The notes below the pieces were generated by a model. It was not told the origin of the DNA. It ran no database searches and was given only the letters and a program-made list of their open reading frames with translations. From assembly GCF_000612505.1 (NCBI RefSeq), contig NZ_CP004078.1:1290001-1354000 (forward strand): a DNA stretch of 64,000 nt, in the 5' to 3' direction. This DNA comes from Paenibacillus sabinae T27 (GTDB taxonomy: Bacteria; Bacillota; Bacilli; Paenibacillales; Paenibacillaceae). Within the stretch, counting starts at the first letter, position 1. Every line of letters starts with the position of its first letter. The translations under genes were made by a program, and so were the position numbers. This document shows positions 43,892 through 51,959 of the stretch, piece by piece.

Positions 43892-44302
43892 ATGTTAAAC
43901 AAATTCATCTGCATTGGTCGTTGGTCAAAGGATGTCGACTTGAAATATACGAGCTCAGGGAAAGCGGTGGCCTCTTCTTCAATCGCCATTAACGAGCGAT
44001 ACGGAGACAACGATAATACGACATTCCTTCCGGTAGTCATGTGGGGAAAAACGGCAGAGAACACGGCACAGTACAGCGGAAAGGGCCGGATGGTAGCAAT
44101 TGAGGGGCGCATTCAGGTGCGCTCCTGGGATTCGGACAACGGCAGACGGTACGCGACAGAGGTCGTAGCTGATAACGTTAAATTTCTGGACCGTGCAGAA
44201 TCGAATGACCGTCAACAACAAGGTTCCGGCCAGTCTGGACGAGACCCATTCGCCGGAGACGGTAAACCTATCGACATCTCAGACGATGACCTACCGTTCT
44301 AG
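43892..44302 (+). CDS. ssb: Single-stranded DNA-binding protein
   Basis: 136 aa. OB-fold core (FICIGRWSKDVDLKYTSSGKAVASSSIAIN, FLPVVMWGKTAENTAQY), a Gln/Gly-rich linker and the acidic tail DDDLPF that recruits partner proteins. It begins one base after the erf stop. Acts in phage replication and recombination. Confidence 0.97.
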   Translation: MLNKFICIGRWSKDVDLKYTSSGKAVASSSIAINERYGDNDNTTFLPVVMWGKTAENTAQYSGKGRMVAIEGRIQVRSWDSDNGRRYATEVVADNVKFLDRAESNDRQQQGSGQSGRDPFAGDGKPIDISDDDLPF

Positions 44303-44314
44303 GAGGTCATGCAC

Positions 44315-44698
44315 ATGGCACATATCGACGAATACATTCAAAATATCGTCAAACTACGCGCTGAAGCAGACGAGCTGCCGGAGGACAACCCCGGCGCTCT
44401 CCTTCGGAAAATTAATCTTCTGACCACATGCCTAATGTACATTGGCCGCGTGTCTAGCCAAATTGACGGAGACTACAAGCGAAAATATGCCGAACGTAAA
44501 TATGAACAGGCTAAGGCTCACAGGGAAGCAGCTAAAGACAAAGCGGCATCCGCAGAAATCGCAGTAAAAGACCTTCGCCAAGAAGAAGCCGATCTATACC
44601 AGAACATGAGCCGGTGGAGAAACGCTCTCAGCAGCACAACGGAAGAACTGCATGCGCTGAAATTGAAGTTAAAAATCGACTTCCAACAGGGGGCATGA
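44315..44698 (+). CDS. Coiled-coil phage protein
   Basis: 127 aa from ATG 44315, 8 nt after AGGAGG; the ATG at 44309 is too close to it. Almost wholly helical, with heptads in EQAKAHREAAKDKAASAEIAVKDL. Function unknown. It lies between ssb and an HNH-like gene. Confidence 0.7.
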   Translation: MAHIDEYIQNIVKLRAEADELPEDNPGALLRKINLLTTCLMYIGRVSSQIDGDYKRKYAERKYEQAKAHREAAKDKAASAEIAVKDLRQEEADLYQNMSRWRNALSSTTEELHALKLKLKIDFQQGA

Positions 44699-44700
44699 TG

Positions 44701-45117
44701 ATGCGAAAGAAGCAGAAGAAGCCTGTAATGCCTTGGCGCGTCGGTATCCTTGATCACCACAAGCGCGATAAGCGTCTCAGAGGCGCGATCACCAAAGTCA
44801 CGCCAAATGTACGATCGGAAGTAAATCGCCGCTCTATGGAGCTTATTGGCGCTGATATTCCGGTCTGTGAGCGGTGCGGTACATCGAAGAATCTAAGCAA
44901 GGCGCACATCCTGGAAGCATCACATCTTGGCCCAGGATATGATCCGGCAAACATCATGAACTTATGCGGTACTCACGGCTTCAAAGGCACTTGCCATGAT
45001 TGGGCAGATAACACCTTTGAAGGAAGGCAGTTCAAGAAGCAATACGGCGCCATGCTCAAACTTTACTACGCTGAAGGCAACGGCAAGAACTACTGGTCAT
45101 ACAAGGAGGAAGCATAA
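44701..45117 (+). CDS. HNH-like nuclease fold protein
   Basis: 138 aa. A basic N-terminus is followed by CERCG, a histidine-containing KAHILEASHLGPGYDPANIMNLC and a C-terminal H-x4-C-H-x2-W region, consistent with a zinc-structured HNH fold. Of three consecutive in-frame ATGs, 44701 is best spaced from AGGGGG. It may be a recombination-linked nuclease. The catalytic order is not fully certain. Confidence 0.6.
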   Translation: MRKKQKKPVMPWRVGILDHHKRDKRLRGAITKVTPNVRSEVNRRSMELIGADIPVCERCGTSKNLSKAHILEASHLGPGYDPANIMNLCGTHGFKGTCHDWADNTFEGRQFKKQYGAMLKLYYAEGNGKNYWSYKEEA

Positions 45118-45365
45118 TGAAACTGTTCGCCAAATTCACACGACGTTCCAGACAGTCTATACGCCCTCAGGACGAACGCTTCATCCGTTCGGTGGAATCT
45201 ATCGAACAAACGCTGAAACGCTCTCTACGAGGCGCAGAGTACCGTGTGCTGTTCTCCTTCGACGACGATCAAGCATGGTTGATTACAAATCTAGTAAAGG
45301 AGGCATCCGATGGATCGCAAACAAGTAATCAAAGATATCGACAAGATACTACGCACCGAATGTGA
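45117..45365 (+). CDS. Small phage protein
   Basis: 82 aa with a basic, helical N-terminus (MKLFAKFTRRSRQSIRPQDE). It starts inside the previous stop (TAATG) after AAGGAGG. Its last 56 bases overlap the next gene in another frame. Function unknown. Confidence 0.6.
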   Translation: MKLFAKFTRRSRQSIRPQDERFIRSVESIEQTLKRSLRGAEYRVLFSFDDDQAWLITNLVKEASDGSQTSNQRYRQDTTHRM

Positions 45366-45528
45366 CCACTGCGAAATGAAGAAGCTGCCGGGATACCGTT
45401 CATCCTCCAGCAATCGCCTGAGTCACCACTGTATCAATGAGTGCGAGGTAGGACAGAAGCTGCAAGGTATGAGCGTCAAGCTCAACGATACGTTACCGCG
45501 CAATATGAGGAAGGGGAAGAGCGCATGA
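45310..45528 (+). CDS. Phage zinc-finger protein
   Basis: 72 aa. Helical start (MDRKQVIKDIDKILRTECDHC) with CDHC and HHCINEC, a common four-ligand finger in Gram-positive phages. AAAGGAGG is well spaced. The role is unknown. It overlaps both neighbours. Confidence 0.75.
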   Translation: MDRKQVIKDIDKILRTECDHCEMKKLPGYRSSSSNRLSHHCINECEVGQKLQGMSVKLNDTLPRNMRKGKSA

Positions 45529-45749
45529 GTGACATGGTAAATAATCCACCGCATTATACAGCCGGTAAAGTGGAGTGTATTGACGCAATAGACGCAGCAA
45601 CAACCGGCCTAACCGGCAGTGAGGCGTATTGCACAGGCGCAGCGTTGAAATATCTCTGGCGCTGGAAACGAAAGAATGGGCTGGAGGACTTGAAAAAGGC
45701 TCAGTGGTACATCAATCGGCTGATTCAAGAACAGGAGGACACGAAATGA
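45525..45749 (+). CDS. DUF3310 family phage protein
   Basis: 74 aa. NPPHYTAGKVECIDAIDAA and ALKYLWRWKRKNGLEDLKKAQWYINRL are characteristic of DUF3310 (SaV-like) proteins, often annotated as nucleotide-kinase-like without proof. ATG 45525 follows GAGGAAGGGGAAG; the longer reading frame upstream is not needed. Confidence 0.88.
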   Translation: MSDMVNNPPHYTAGKVECIDAIDAATTGLTGSEAYCTGAALKYLWRWKRKNGLEDLKKAQWYINRLIQEQEDTK

Positions 45750-45940
45750 CGCTCCAAGAACGCATCAAAGCATTAATCGACGTATGGGAAAACGCCGCAA
45801 TCGTCTACGCGCAAACCTTGGAGGAGGACAAGAGGTACGGCGATTACGGCGGCATCCAGCACTGTGAGCATATGATCCAGTTTAGCCGGAAGAAGGTGGA
45901 GGAGCTGGAATCGGAGCTTAGGCAGATTATGAGTGCTTAA
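45746..45940 (+). CDS. Small helical phage protein
   Basis: 64 aa, acidic and helical (MTLQERIKALIDVWENAAIV...). It starts by ATGA overlap with the DUF3310 gene. Its tail is antisense to the end of the following leftward XRE gene. Function unknown. Confidence 0.65.
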   Translation: MTLQERIKALIDVWENAAIVYAQTLEEDKRYGDYGGIQHCEHMIQFSRKKVEELESELRQIMSA

Positions 45941-46158
45941 TACTCCTTCTTAGGAGGAACGAACTCCAGTAACTCACCAATTCCAATGCCGAAATAGTCG
46001 CAGAGCGCTTCAATGGTGGAATAGTCGATACGGATATTCGTCCCATCATAAAGACGGCCTAACGCTGGAGCGCTCACGCCTGTTTCCTTTGACAATTTAT
46101 TGATACTACGAATCTTTTTTTCAGCCATTAGCATTGGTAGATTACTTTTTATCATCAC
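45937..46158 (-). CDS. XRE-family regulator, leftward in early region
   Basis: 73 aa, one HTH of the HTH_26 type (NKLSKETGVSAPALGRLYDGTNIRID). It is the only leftward gene in the early block and overlaps the end of the preceding rightward gene by 4 bp. Its upstream region carries a 20-bp-spaced repeat array, so it may control the replication genes on the other side. Confidence 0.8.
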   Translation of the reverse strand: MMIKSNLPMLMAEKKIRSINKLSKETGVSAPALGRLYDGTNIRIDYSTIEALCDYFGIGIGELLEFVPPKKEY

Positions 46159-46200
46159 TTATCACCTAAAACTATAATACTCATAACAACTTATAAGTAA

Positions 46201-46250
46201 ACGGTATAAGCGTAAATATAACGGTAACGTTGAAATTAAAACGGTAACGT
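46201..46250. repeat. Three direct repeats at 20-bp spacing
   Basis: ACGGTATAAG at 46201, ACGGTAACGT at 46221 and ACGGTAACGT at 46241. Exact two-turn spacing puts all three on one DNA face. They lie between the leftward XRE gene and the rightward ribbon-helix-helix gene, so they probably form an operator for one or both. Confidence 0.7.
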
Positions 46251-46292
46251 GTTATATTAAATATAACAAATGATATGGAGGAGTTGAACAGC

Positions 46293-46442
46293 ATGAACAC
46301 GGTGACGACGTTCCAAGTAAAAATACCGGATGATGTTAACCGCAAGATTAAGGCAGACGCGGCAGCTATCGGGAAGACCAAACATGAGTGGATCATGAAC
46401 GCCATCATCAAGCAATTGAGTGAAAATGGCAAGGCGGTGTAA
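46293..46442 (+). CDS. Arc-like ribbon-helix-helix protein (49 aa)
   Basis: MNTVTTFQVKIPDDVNRKIK starts with the beta strand and helix of an RHH fold, followed by HEWIMNAIIKQL. These proteins bind repeated operators as dimers. ATGGAGGAG is 11 nt upstream. It immediately precedes the replisome organizer and probably regulates this unit. Confidence 0.8.
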   Translation: MNTVTTFQVKIPDDVNRKIKADAAAIGKTKHEWIMNAIIKQLSENGKAV

Positions 46443-46445
46443 ACC

Positions 46446-47261
46446 GTGGCTAAAAAGGCACCATTCTTTTCTCATGATATGAACGCCAGATACGACCCGA
46501 AGATGTCAGCAATGCGCGGTGTTTATGGTGCTGAAGGCTACGGTTGGTTCTGGATGCTGATTGAAATGATGGCTGAGGCAGATGGATACCAATTGGACTA
46601 TAAAAGCAAATACGTATTCAATGCATATGCAATGCAATTGCAATGCAAACCTGAGCAAGTTAGTAAATTTGTATCAGATTGCATAGATGAGTTTGAACTT
46701 TTTGCATCGGACGACAGCTATTTTTGGTCCAATTCTCTACGAAAAAGGATGCAATATCGTGACTCTGTATCCGAAAAAAGGGCCGCAGCAGCTAATAAAC
46801 GGTGGGAAAACCAACAATCAAATGCAAATGCATCAAATGAAGATGCAAATGCAATGCAAAGTGATGCAAACAAAACTAAACAAAACAAAACAAAACTAAA
46901 CTATCAAGAAGACGACATATCTCCCAATCAATTGATACTTGGATGGATCAATAAATACAGTCTGAAATGCAAAGGTGTGAACCAGCTTGAAGAAATAACA
47001 TCTTTCGTCGGAATAGTGGACATTGAAGTTATCGAGTTGGCAATAAAGAAGGCTGAAAAGAAGAATGTGCCTTATGCGATCCAAATCATTCAGGATTTGA
47101 TTTCAGAAGGAAAAACAACAAAAGAGTCAGTGCAACCATCCAGAGTAGTGAAACTCGAGAAGGAGCAAAAGGCCACTTCATACCAAGATCATGTCATGAA
47201 ACTCCAGCAAGAAATGAGGAACCGAAATGAATATGCCGATGGAGACGCAGTTAATCTCTGA
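46446..47261 (+). CDS. Replisome organizer, DnaD/Lin1244-like
   Basis: 271 aa starting at GTG, 3 nt after the RHH stop. The N-terminal domain (FFSHDMNARYDPKMSAMRGVYGAEGYGWFWMLIEMM) is of the Lin1244/Lin1753 type of phage initiators. An Asn/Gln/Lys-rich linker encoded by repeated DNA separates it from a DnaD-like C-terminus (IELAIKKAEKKNVPYAIQIIQDL). It should bind the phage origin and load the helicase encoded next. Confidence 0.85.
   Translation: MAKKAPFFSHDMNARYDPKMSAMRGVYGAEGYGWFWMLIEMMAEADGYQLDYKSKYVFNAYAMQLQCKPEQVSKFVSDCIDEFELFASDDSYFWSNSLRKRMQYRDSVSEKRAAAANKRWENQQSNANASNEDANAMQSDANKTKQNKTKLNYQEDDISPNQLILGWINKYSLKCKGVNQLEEITSFVGIVDIEVIELAIKKAEKKNVPYAIQIIQDLISEGKTTKESVQPSRVVKLEKEQKATSYQDHVMKLQQEMRNRNEYADGDAVNL
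46621..46900. other. Candidate phage replication origin
   Basis: Inside the replisome organizer gene the octamer-like text ATGCAAA/ATGCAAT recurs, clustered at 46620-46652 and 46820-46872. It is followed by an A-rich, G-poor stretch of AAACTAAAC and AAACAAAAC units (46870-46902), a likely DNA-unwinding element. An origin inside the initiator gene is known from lambda O and Gram-positive phage initiators. Confidence 0.5.
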
Positions 47262-48528
47262 ACAGCACATTCAGGCCGAACGAAGCGTTATAGCGGTTGT
47301 GCTGCAAGGGAAAAACGTATTGGACGAGCTAGCCGGATACATTTTGCCCGAAGATTTTCAGGAAATCGCATTCCGGCATGTCTACCAAGCGGCGTTATCC
47401 CTTTATAACAAGAACGAGCCGGTTGACATCGTGACCATTAGCGCAAAGCTTCAGCAGCAAAAGGTACTTGAAGAAATCGGCGGTGTGACAAACCTTTCTC
47501 GCATCGCTAGTTCCGAAATTACAGCTTTCAACACGATGTATTACGCAAAGATCATTAAGCGTCAGTCCATACGTGTTAAAGGATTGGCACTGTCCGGAGA
47601 TATACAAGCAGTCACGTTCGAGGACGACTTTGAAACGCCAGAAGAATATTTGCAGATCATTGACAGCCTTGTATCGCAGATGCGTCCTGAAACCAAAGGA
47701 GCGATGAAGGGATTTTCTGACACTCAGGACGATTACATGGAATTCATTCAAACCAAAACGACAAATATCAAAACGGGATTCCAGAAATTTGACGACTGGT
47801 CAGGTGGAATCGGAAGAGGATGGCTGTACATAATGGCAGGCCGTCCGAGCATTGGTAAAACGGCAAAAGCGTTGCAAATGGCAGTATGTATGGCTAGGCA
47901 AGACGCCGGAGACGTTCTGATATGGTCGCTCGAAATGACGACAAACCAGTTAAAGGACCGGATGATATCAAACATGTCCGGCGTGAACTATGGGCAGATC
48001 AGACAAAAACAGGTCGGAGAGTTTGAGTTGAAGCGAATACAGAAGGCTCATGATACGCTTAACAACTACGCTTTGATGATCGACGACAGCCCGGGCGTAA
48101 CTTTCGATCACGTTAGGGCAACGGCAAGGCAGATTCACCGCAAGAAAGGACGGTTGGGAGCCATATTCGTGGACTATCTCACCCGGATGAACATCAAGCA
48201 GCAAAAAGGAGAAACATGGAGCCGGTCGGTTGGCGAGGTTGCGAAGCGTTTTAAGTGGCTGGCCCAGGAGTTGGATTGCCCGGTTATCCTGCTGGCCCAG
48301 CTAAGCCGGGAAGGAGCAGAGGGAGCGCCGCAGCTTCATCACTTACGGGATTCCGGGGAGATCGAGCAAGAGGCCGACACGGTTGAGTTCCTATGGCAAG
48401 ACCCGGAAGAGACGAGCCGTGATGGAGTTGTCGTCCAATCAACGATAGCGAAGGGCCGGCATACAGGAACGGCAGCTTTTAAGTACTTGTTCAAAGGATG
48501 GGTTCAAAGATATGAAGACTACCGATAG
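47227..48528 (+). CDS. DnaB-type replicative helicase
   Basis: 433 aa. N-terminal DnaB domain (AERSVIAVVLQGKNVLDELAGYI) and a RecA-like motor with Walker A GRPSIGKTA at 205-213, LGAIFVDYLTRM (Walker B) and VILLAQLSREG. It unwinds phage DNA. It overlaps the organizer gene by 35 nt. MPMET three codons later is an alternative start. Confidence 0.95.
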   Translation: MNMPMETQLISEQHIQAERSVIAVVLQGKNVLDELAGYILPEDFQEIAFRHVYQAALSLYNKNEPVDIVTISAKLQQQKVLEEIGGVTNLSRIASSEITAFNTMYYAKIIKRQSIRVKGLALSGDIQAVTFEDDFETPEEYLQIIDSLVSQMRPETKGAMKGFSDTQDDYMEFIQTKTTNIKTGFQKFDDWSGGIGRGWLYIMAGRPSIGKTAKALQMAVCMARQDAGDVLIWSLEMTTNQLKDRMISNMSGVNYGQIRQKQVGEFELKRIQKAHDTLNNYALMIDDSPGVTFDHVRATARQIHRKKGRLGAIFVDYLTRMNIKQQKGETWSRSVGEVAKRFKWLAQELDCPVILLAQLSREGAEGAPQLHHLRDSGEIEQEADTVEFLWQDPEETSRDGVVVQSTIAKGRHTGTAAFKYLFKGWVQRYEDYR

Positions 48529-48539
48529 GGGATGATCAC

Positions 48540-48719
48540 ATGAAATATCACTTTTTCAACCGATGGGAAGTATATGAATTCATCAAACAACAGAGATGGC
48601 GCGATAATGAGATCAATACACGGATGATTATGGATGCTTTCCCGGGTATCGAACCTGAAGAAGTTTCGGAAGGAATCGAGGAATATAAGGCTGCAAAATG
48701 GCTAAAGAAGGGCGCATAG
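48540..48719 (+). CDS. Small phage protein (59 aa)
   Basis: MKYHFFNRWEVYEFIKQQRWR... is helical with several aromatic residues and resembles a small HTH-like domain, but the match is not firm. GGGGATG lies upstream. Function unknown. Confidence 0.65.
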   Translation: MKYHFFNRWEVYEFIKQQRWRDNEINTRMIMDAFPGIEPEEVSEGIEEYKAAKWLKKGA

Positions 48720-48762
48720 CAGACCAATGGGAAGAAGAGACGGAACAGAGAGGGTGAAGGGT

Positions 48763-48900
48763 ATGGAATATCAGGAATACGAAAATGCCTTAGATGCTGG
48801 ATTTACATTTCAGTGTAACGAGTGCAATCAAGAAATAACAAAAGAAGATGGATGGGTATGGATGAACGGAAATTTATACTGCTCAGACTGCGAAGAATAA
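48763..48900 (+). CDS. Small zinc-ribbon phage protein (45 aa)
   Basis: CNEC and CSDC pairs 23 residues apart, with GWVWMNGNLYC between, form a LIM-like zinc ribbon. AGGGTGAAGG precedes the ATG. An in-frame ATG at 48727 is possible but has a weaker site. Confidence 0.7.
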   Translation: MEYQEYENALDAGFTFQCNECNQEITKEDGWVWMNGNLYCSDCEE

Positions 48901-48956
48901 ATGAACGGTTGGGAAGAGAAGAAAGAAGAGGCAGCTTAACAAGGGAGGAAACAGGG

Positions 48957-49109
48957 ATGAAGGTACACGAGCTCAAGAAACTATTAGAACACTGTGAAGA
49001 CGATTGGGATATCTGCTACGTCTCAAATGCTTCACCAGATGACGAAGTTGTAGATATCGAAGAATTGAATGAAGATCACAACTATCCGCGAACATACATT
49101 TTGTTTTAA
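48957..49109 (+). CDS. Small acidic phage protein (50 aa)
   Basis: Starts MKVHELKKLLEHCEDDWDIC, which resembles proteins where a short helix precedes a strand pair. ATG 48957 follows AAGGGAGG; the longer frame upstream overlaps the zinc-ribbon gene and is not favoured. Function unknown. Confidence 0.65.
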   Translation: MKVHELKKLLEHCEDDWDICYVSNASPDDEVVDIEELNEDHNYPRTYILF

Positions 49110-49234
49110 AACATCTCCACAGCTAATACAAGCCACACACAGACGTTTTAGACACAAAGGTAAGCATTTATGCGGGAAGTACATTTAAACGCATATACGG
49201 GGTGTATAGAAGGTATAGAGAGGATGGATTGACA

Positions 49235-49567
49235 ATGGAAGAACAAGAGAAGGTTTCAAAACGCGCTTTGGAACGCTGGAACAAAGGTGAAGTTGACAAA
49301 GATTACGTGATGTTACTGGCAAATGAAGTTGACAAGGGGAGAAAAACAATCCAAAAGCTACAAGGTGACCTACTTGAAATGAAATCGGCATTTGAAGTTA
49401 CAGAAGAAAGCAGCGCTGTGTTCGACGAAGACGCATGTGTGGAGTTCATTTTCAATGATTTGATTAAACGCGGGATCGCCGTGAGTGTCGATGATATCGC
49501 ACTAATCATGAAACTTGAATATGACTACGGCGTGCAGGCTGGCGTTTACCCGCAGACTGAAGAATAA
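49235..49567 (+). CDS. Phage hypothetical protein (110 aa)
   Basis: Acidic, helical (EQEKVSKRALERWNKGEVDKDY...). It ends in a region (VSVDDIALIMKLEYDYGVQAG) that recurs in Gram-positive phage proteins of unknown role. GAGAGGATGG lies upstream of the ATG. Confidence 0.65.
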   Translation: MEEQEKVSKRALERWNKGEVDKDYVMLLANEVDKGRKTIQKLQGDLLEMKSAFEVTEESSAVFDEDACVEFIFNDLIKRGIAVSVDDIALIMKLEYDYGVQAGVYPQTEE

Positions 49568-49569
49568 AA

Positions 49570-49632
49570 GGCCGAAGGGCTCCGAATCGACCGAATCCGC
49601 TTAACGAATGTGGGGGCCGTATACGGGGTTTC
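49570..49632 (+). repeat. Phage intergenic repeat, copy A
   Basis: Contains GGCCGAAGGG, TCGACCGAATCCGCTTAACG and GGGGGCCGTATACGGGG. Related copies are B (50557-50619), C (52867-52926) and an inverted partial copy D (50087-50123). It lies just upstream of a ribosome site. Confidence 0.8.
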
Positions 49633-49657
49633 TTACCACCAAAGGAGGATAATAACC

Positions 49658-50035
49658 ATGAGTATGACACCAGAACGGATAGAAGAGATCAAAAAAGCCA
49701 TTCCAGAAGCAGAAAAATTCATTGAACAGAATAAAATTTTTATCCAACTAGGTTTAGATGGATTTACAGACGAAGTTTTTTCTGATATGCGTTACCTTCT
49801 GGCTGCTCTGGAAGAGGCACAGCAACAAGCAGCCGAGTGGGAAAAGAACGCCCGCACCGAATACCGGATACACAACGAAGTACAGGACGAATTACGGGTG
49901 GCACAGCAGACCATAGCCCGGCAACGGGAGGCGCTGGAGAAGATCGAAGAAGAACTGACCGACGATACGACGGAGCGCGCACAGCAAATCAACGCCATAA
50001 TCGGGGCCGCCCTTGGGGAAGGTGTTGAGTCATGA
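49658..50035 (+). CDS. Coiled-coil phage protein
   Basis: 125 aa from the ATG after AAAGGAGGATAAT. Long amphipathic helices (LEEAQQQAAEWEKNARTEY, QREALEKIEEEL). Similar helical text (REQRLKEALEKIRDD) recurs in the 100-aa protein at 50880, suggesting related small proteins. Function unknown. Confidence 0.65.
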   Translation: MSMTPERIEEIKKAIPEAEKFIEQNKIFIQLGLDGFTDEVFSDMRYLLAALEEAQQQAAEWEKNARTEYRIHNEVQDELRVAQQTIARQREALEKIEEELTDDTTERAQQINAIIGAALGEGVES

Positions 50036-50086
50036 CACAAGTACAGGATACCCGGGATATGGCGGCATACCAAGTGTTAAAGGATC

Positions 50087-50123
50087 ATACGGCCTCCGGC
50101 TTCGCCTAAGCGGATTCGGTCGA
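50087..50123 (-). repeat. Phage intergenic repeat, inverted copy D
   Basis: On the minus strand it reads TCGACCGAATCCGCTTA, followed by GGAGGCCGTAT, matching the central part of copy A in the opposite direction. Confidence 0.7.
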
Positions 50124-50169
50124 GACGATGTAAGCCGTAATAGACGCATATAGCGAAGGAGTGAGAAGC

Positions 50170-50532
50170 GTGAAATCGTATAAGATTTTGCTTTTGAAAC
50201 ATGATGGGACGAAGCCGATTGTTTCAAGTGGGGCTGACGAAAAGAAAATGCGCAAGGCATTTGATACTTTGAAGAAATCGGCATTTCAAGATTATGAATT
50301 TGTCGATTTTGATACCTCTGATGATCTGAAGCCCGATACAAATGCGCACGATAACATTGCAAGGGTTATAGCTAGGAATTTGGTTGCTTGGGATACATCG
50401 AAGGATAAGCGAGAAGGTTTGTTGCCAGAAGTGTATTTGACCAACAAGCAACTGTATATGCAACTGACTGGCGAGGAGTATTCCCAACATAAAGCGATGA
50501 AGAAATTCCATATTGACGATGACTATTGCTGA
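50170..50532 (+). CDS. Phage hypothetical protein (120 aa)
   Basis: Starts at GTG, 8 nt after AAGGAG; an earlier in-frame GTG overlaps this site. Mixed alpha/beta sequence (VKSYKILLLKHDGTKPIVSSG) with an acidic end. Not recognised. Confidence 0.6.
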   Translation: MKSYKILLLKHDGTKPIVSSGADEKKMRKAFDTLKKSAFQDYEFVDFDTSDDLKPDTNAHDNIARVIARNLVAWDTSKDKREGLLPEVYLTNKQLYMQLTGEEYSQHKAMKKFHIDDDYC

Positions 50533-50556
50533 ACAGTCCGACTAAATAGCACATCT

Positions 50557-50619
50557 GGCCGACAGGCCATCGGCACCGACCGAATAAGCCTAACGAAGTG
50601 GGGGCCGAATACAGGGTTA
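50557..50619 (+). repeat. Phage intergenic repeat, copy B
   Basis: Contains GGCCGACAGG, CGACCGAATAAGCCTAACG and GGGGGCCGAATACAGGG. Followed by a small GAGGGG/CCCCTC hairpin and then a ribosome site. Confidence 0.75.
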
Positions 50620-50661
50620 GAGGGGCTTAACCACCCCTCTCCAAGGGAGGGATACAAGAAG

Positions 50662-50883
50662 ATGAGAAGATGCTACAACTGCGAATGCGAGATTCCACCA
50701 GAAACTGAACATTACATTATTGATGGAGAAGGATACTGCACCGATTGCGTAGAGTCCAAGCCTTACACAGCCTACAACTACTACATCGACGGAGAATATG
50801 CCGGATGCTCGGAAGACGATACTGTCAGCCACGTTGAAGCATACGAAGATGAGTATGAGATTGAGGAGGTAAACCCCCAATGA
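50662..50883 (+). CDS. Zinc-ribbon phage protein (73 aa)
   Basis: CYNCEC and CTDC pairs around EIPPETEHYIIDGEGY form a zinc ribbon; the acidic C-terminus is rich in Glu and Asp. AAGGGAGGG is upstream. The stop overlaps the next start (ATGA). Confidence 0.7.
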   Translation: MRRCYNCECEIPPETEHYIIDGEGYCTDCVESKPYTAYNYYIDGEYAGCSEDDTVSHVEAYEDEYEIEEVNPQ

Positions 50884-51182
50884 CCCAAGACAAGCGAGAC
50901 TGGCAGCAAGAGAAGTACGAAAACCTAATTAAGCGTTGTGAGATGATGAAATCTTACGGCGAGACCATTTGTGTTGATCCATCAGCAATAATCTCTCTTA
51001 TCGAAACAGCAGCCCGTGCTGATGCAGCAGAGGACCGGGAACAACGGCTGAAAGAGGCGCTGGAGAAGATACGTGACGATTGCGATCCGAACGACTGGTA
51101 TTTTGGACCGCTACACAAGGAGATTAACGCCATTTTATCCACCCTTTACCCAGATACCCCAGCACCCAAGGAGGGCGAATAG
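50880..51182 (+). CDS. Phage hypothetical helical protein (100 aa)
   Basis: Mostly helical, with REQRLKEALEKIRDD related to the coiled coil at 49658. Coupled by ATGA overlap to the zinc-ribbon gene. Function unknown. Confidence 0.65.
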   Translation: MTQDKRDWQQEKYENLIKRCEMMKSYGETICVDPSAIISLIETAARADAAEDREQRLKEALEKIRDDCDPNDWYFGPLHKEINAILSTLYPDTPAPKEGE

Positions 51183-51185
51183 ATC

Positions 51186-51473
51186 ATGACAACCAAATTT
51201 AAAAGAGGCGATGTTGTTCAATGGACCAGCCAGAGCCAAGGAGTTACAACAACAAAACGAGGAACTGTTCATCAAAAGGTTCTTGTAATGCACAATCCCA
51301 AACATTTTATCCCAAAAGAAGCAAAACCAAGCCATATTAAATTTGATCTTCGGGTCGCGGGGTTTGAACGTTATATTATCGCCGTTCCCCGCGGCGGAAA
51401 GTCGCAGATTATAGATTACTACTGCCCGAAGCCCGGACTGCTGCAGCAGGTTGAGGAAGGAGATAACCAATGA
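51186..51473 (+). CDS. Phage hypothetical beta-rich protein (95 aa)
   Basis: Starts MTTKFKRGDVVQWTSQSQGV, a small SH3-like beta barrel pattern (KRGDVVQW, KRGTVHQKV). The stop overlaps the next start. AAGGAGGG is ten bases upstream. Function unknown. Confidence 0.65.
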   Translation: MTTKFKRGDVVQWTSQSQGVTTTKRGTVHQKVLVMHNPKHFIPKEAKPSHIKFDLRVAGFERYIIAVPRGGKSQIIDYYCPKPGLLQQVEEGDNQ

Positions 51474-51913
51474 CACTCACAAGGGAAGAGATACTAAACC
51501 GGACGCCGGGGCCGGAACTGGACGCACTCATTGCTGAACACATCTTTCGGTGGCGGAGAATAAAAGGTCCGAGCTTTGACTATGACGGACCTTGTGATTC
51601 AAATGATGTACTTGTTCCACCAACTATAACAAGCCAAGAAGAAGCATTTAGGTACATGCCGCCAAAGGGAGCTATACCTTTCACCTATTTTGTAAATCGT
51701 GGTTGGTCAAAGGACATATCCGCAGCATGGGAAGTAGTAGACAAGATGCGTAATAACAAAATCTATTTGGACGTAAGAGTATGGCCGGTCGATTACCAAG
51801 TATTGCCGCATCAAGATGAAAACAACAAACTCGTTGATCGGTGGATCGTGAAGAAGCAGAGTCTGCCAGAATCCATATGCAAGGCTGCATTACTGGCTGT
51901 ACTGAACTTATAA
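51470..51913 (+). CDS. Phage ABA-sandwich domain protein
   Basis: 147 aa. It starts with TREEILNRTPGPELDALIAEHIF and has later AWEVVDKM and AICKAALLAVLNL-like ends (PESICKAALLAVLNL here). This is the pattern of the BC1872-type phage ABA sandwich family. Function is not established. It is common in Gram-positive phage early regions. Confidence 0.8.
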   Translation: MTLTREEILNRTPGPELDALIAEHIFRWRRIKGPSFDYDGPCDSNDVLVPPTITSQEEAFRYMPPKGAIPFTYFVNRGWSKDISAAWEVVDKMRNNKIYLDVRVWPVDYQVLPHQDENNKLVDRWIVKKQSLPESICKAALLAVLNL

Positions 51914-51959
51914 GGGGGCTGAGACCCCAAACATTTAGGTATAAGGGGGATAAGAGGAT

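Noticed and set aside
50032..50109. 25-codon frame starting by ATGA overlap
   Set aside because: Too short to support. Its end runs into the inverted repeat copy D. It is left open rather than listed as a gene.
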